Part shown: positions 61,714 to 64,000 of the stretch, piece by piece
Layout: each line of letters starts with the position of its first letter
Position numbering within the stretch: the stretch's first letter is position 1
Source of the DNA: Phaffia rhodozyma
Taxonomy: Eukaryota > Basidiomycota > Tremellomycetes > Cystofilobasidiales > Mrakiaceae
DNA length: 64,000 nucleotides
Direction: 5' to 3'
NCBI GenBank assembly: GCA_014706385.1
Contig: JACGZH010000007.1
Location: 193,501-257,500, forward strand
Notes under the pieces: model-generated
What the model was told of the DNA's origin: nothing
Databases searched by the model: none
The model's input: the letters and a program-made list of their open reading frames with translations, nothing else
Program-made: the position numbers and the translations under genes

Positions 61714-63487
61714 CTACCGCCAGAAATCTTTCACAGAGAGACCCATAGGGGCACTGCCGCCCATGTCGTTACCCACCAGGGGAGAGCTTAAAGTGAATTT
61801 TGGCGGCTTCATAGTCAGGGACATCTGAGCAGGGGACCGTGGCAAGGGAGACCAGACGGCCATGTTGCCCTTGGCGGAACCGTCAGAAGCACGCCGGATG
61901 AGCTGGGGGGAGCTGGTGGAGTGGAGAGTTCTAGACGAGGAAGTTGGCGGAATAGTATGGGGAGGGTGGGTGTGACGCTTTACAAGTTTATTATATGAAA
62001 AAGGAAGTCATATCAGTCATGGTATATTCATATTGCAACAAAGAACACATAATAGAAGCTCTCACCATGAAGCACGTTCGAGGACCGGTTGGCTCATCGA
62101 ATCGAATATATGTTGATCCGTTCCTATTGGGAGAAAGTGTACGTAAGGAGTTGTTGGTACATAGACCTTGTGTCATCCTGCGTGGAAGAGAAGACACTAA
62201 CCGGTTGTCGTATCTATAACCCGTGATACCTGTTCCATCCGTTCGGCATAAACTCTCGCTATAGTTATAGGTCTATTTTTGTAAACAAATGGAATGATCA
62301 CTGAGTGTTAGCCAAGTTGATACTTTAATAACGTTGAAAAGAAATCACTCGCCTCGGGATTAAAATAGGCATCAGTGATCCTGAAGGGGAACACGGTTCC
62401 GTCGATGGTAGTCGATCCAGTCAAGGTTAAGGTCACATCATAAGCCTCGGAGATACCACGACCAGCCTGCCTGTGAAAAGTCGCTCGATGATTGAAATCG
62501 GCGTCAGAGGCTTGAGGAATAGAGGAGGACTCTGTTGTTGGTCGTAAAGTTTCCCACTCCGTCAGCAAGGTAGTCATACATGTGGACAAGAGAAGATAGA
62601 CAAACGAACCAAACCCGAGAGGAAGCACTCCCGACTCGAATCCTAACTTCAATCCCAGCGAGTTATCGACCTTTTCGCGATCTTGGATTTCCGGCAGTGC
62701 AGGAAACAGAGGAGAGTCGTGGGTAGAAAGCTGCCTGCAAACCTGACGGTCGGAAGGTGGGGGCGTGAGAAGCGGGGCTCGAGAGGGTTTTCGAGCATGA
62801 TAAGGGGTCCCGGGAACGACTCGAGCCGTATGCTTGCCTACCATAGAAGCAGGGGAAGATGCCGGAGACGGAGGTTCCCATTTGTAGGAGACGGAAGAAT
62901 CTTCGTTTTGTTTGTATATTCATTTTTGTTTTTGAAAGAGACACATGTAAGTATAGCTGTTCGCAACGAATAGACTGGCGCAAACATTCGTTAGTGCCGA
63001 ACCAGACGCTCAAGAACATACCAGACTCGGAGTTGCTGTGGCTGTATGAGAGCCCAGGGTCAGAAGTTGAAAACTCATGTCCGTCAAACGAGACGCTACT
63101 GTCGCTCCGATGAAAGTTCTTTTGGGACGTAACGCAAGAACCGGGGCCTGGAGACGATTAACAGAGATGGAACGATAAAGTCAGTGCCAAAACCGGGAGC
63201 GAGGATCAACTTCTAAACAGCTTACCCTGAGAATTGCTAGGCATAAGAACGGCAATGCTCAGAGAGCTGACAAGCGAGATAATTTGGCGAAGAGAGGACA
63301 TCGTATCGGCCGGATGAGCGTTATGCTCGACCAACTCGGCGCATTCTCCAAGCGATTTGAGAATCTCGATAAACATCTGAGGGCTAGCGGCAACCTGACT
63401 AGGTGTTTGCATAGGCTGACTGGTGGGAGTGGATGAGTGATAGTCGATCGCTGCAGGGCGGCGAGGAGCACGAGATACGGTGGCCAT
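61714..63487 (-). CDS. unrecognised protein, possibly lineage-specific
   Basis: Spliced frame from ATG 63487 in at least six exons. MATVSRAPRRPAAIDYHSST, MFIEILKSLGECAELVEHNA (amphipathic), SLRQIISLVSSLSIAVLMPS, SYKWEPPSPASSPASMVGK, KPSRAPLLTPPPSDRQ, ESSSIPQASDADFNHRATFH. Then a beta-rich segment, YDVTLTLTGSTTIDGTVFPF, RITDAYFNPE, and TYNYSESLCRTDGTGITGYR, YDNRNGSTYIRFDEPTGPRT. The Ser/Pro-rich tail ends KDFWR (stop at 61714). The exon junction after FNPE uses either a GC donor (GCGAGT) or another site that I could not settle. No known family recognised; about 430 residues. One GTTCGT donor (62604, minus). Confidence 0.6.
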
Positions 63488-64000
63488 GGTGAAAGGATCG
63501 GGTGCTGGAACGATGATGTCGATGGCGATAACTGATAGAAGAGATGGATCGAAGTTGATGCTGTCTTACTGGTGGACAGGCAAGGTAGAAAGAAAAGATG
63601 GAGTTGTACTGAAGGGATGTGTGGATGAAAGAAAGAGAAGAAAGAAAGAGAACGAGACAGACTCGCCACTCTTGTGAAGTCTTTATAGAAAACCCATGTA
63701 TGCTAGGAAGAGAAGGAAAAAAACCTGTCAATGTCGGCATGTCAATCAAAAAGGAACCTGTCACTTTTTTTTGGGTTTAAGGGGAGAAAACGATCGACAT
63801 GAGCGGATAGTAAGGGCCGGTAAGGGACAAAGAGAGAGAATGTGTATAAACCACCCGGAATTGGTTCCCTACAGGGTATATCTGTATTAAACAATCAGGT
63901 ATAGATGGAAGGCCGATCCGACGGATGATAATGAACGGTGGCTGGCTGGCTGGCTCACGACGGACCACAAGTCGCATTAGCTCATCAAAGGGATAGGCAA
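63488..64000. other. upstream region of the unrecognised gene, to window end
   Basis: About 510 bp, purine-rich on the plus strand near 63590-63660. Contains a short GGCT tandem (63941-63955). No gene recognised before the window ends. Confidence 0.4.

Overview
The window reads as nuclear DNA of an intron-dense basidiomycete, most likely a yeast-like Tremellomycete (a Phaffia/Cystofilobasidiales-type genome would fit, but that is inference). Reasons: genes are packed on both strands, nearly every gene is cut by many short introns (about 50-100 nt, GT...AG), the protein set is ordinary eukaryotic housekeeping, and there is no bacterial-style operon or prokaryotic feature. Protein calls below come from splicing exons by eye; start exons are uncertain for a few genes and are flagged.

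Layout. 1-1275: 5' part of fibrillarin (minus), cut by the window edge. 2573-7674: an M16-family zinc metalloprotease of the yeast YOL098C/SDD3 type. 8298-8816 (minus): a small secreted precursor made of eight copies of a 15-residue peptide unit separated by Lys-Arg sites, the most unusual gene here. 8817-11837: 3 kb with no convincing gene. 11838-18414: a Shewanella-like protein phosphatase, a C2H2 finger/Ser-rich protein and a TatD-like hydrolase, in a neighbourhood that carries four copies of a short dispersed repeat, one of them inside an intron. 18751-23572 (minus): the U5 snRNP GTPase Snu114. 23880-24799: prefoldin subunit 1. 25184-26770 (minus): acyl-CoA thioesterase with a peroxisomal SKL tail. 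27663-29920 (minus): UDP-glucose 4-epimerase. About 30262-31349: the diphthamide J-protein Dph4. 31763-37192: coatomer alpha subunit. 38088-44843 (minus): the TORC2 scaffold Rictor/Avo3. 45312-46169: a broken C2H2 zinc-finger gene. 46407-49811 (minus): uridine kinase/UPRTase fusion. 51013-54732: MCM5, whose start codon appears to be split by an intron. 54994-56022 (minus): ALG14. 56328-58414: adenylosuccinate synthetase. 58748-59628 (minus): COX16. 59904-61176: an FMP32/CCDC90-type mitochondrial coiled-coil protein. 61714-63487 (minus): an unrecognised protein.

The genes do not form one pathway; they are a normal mix of ribosome biogenesis, splicing, replication, trafficking, nucleotide and mitochondrial functions. 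Three things stand out. First, the Lys-Arg repeat precursor, which has the architecture of a peptide hormone although basidiomycete mating pheromones are normally farnesylated CAAX peptides. Second, a 5' splice site, GTTCGT, used at least 25 times in this window across at least 14 genes. Third, the clustered dispersed repeat at 11.7-16.7 kb.
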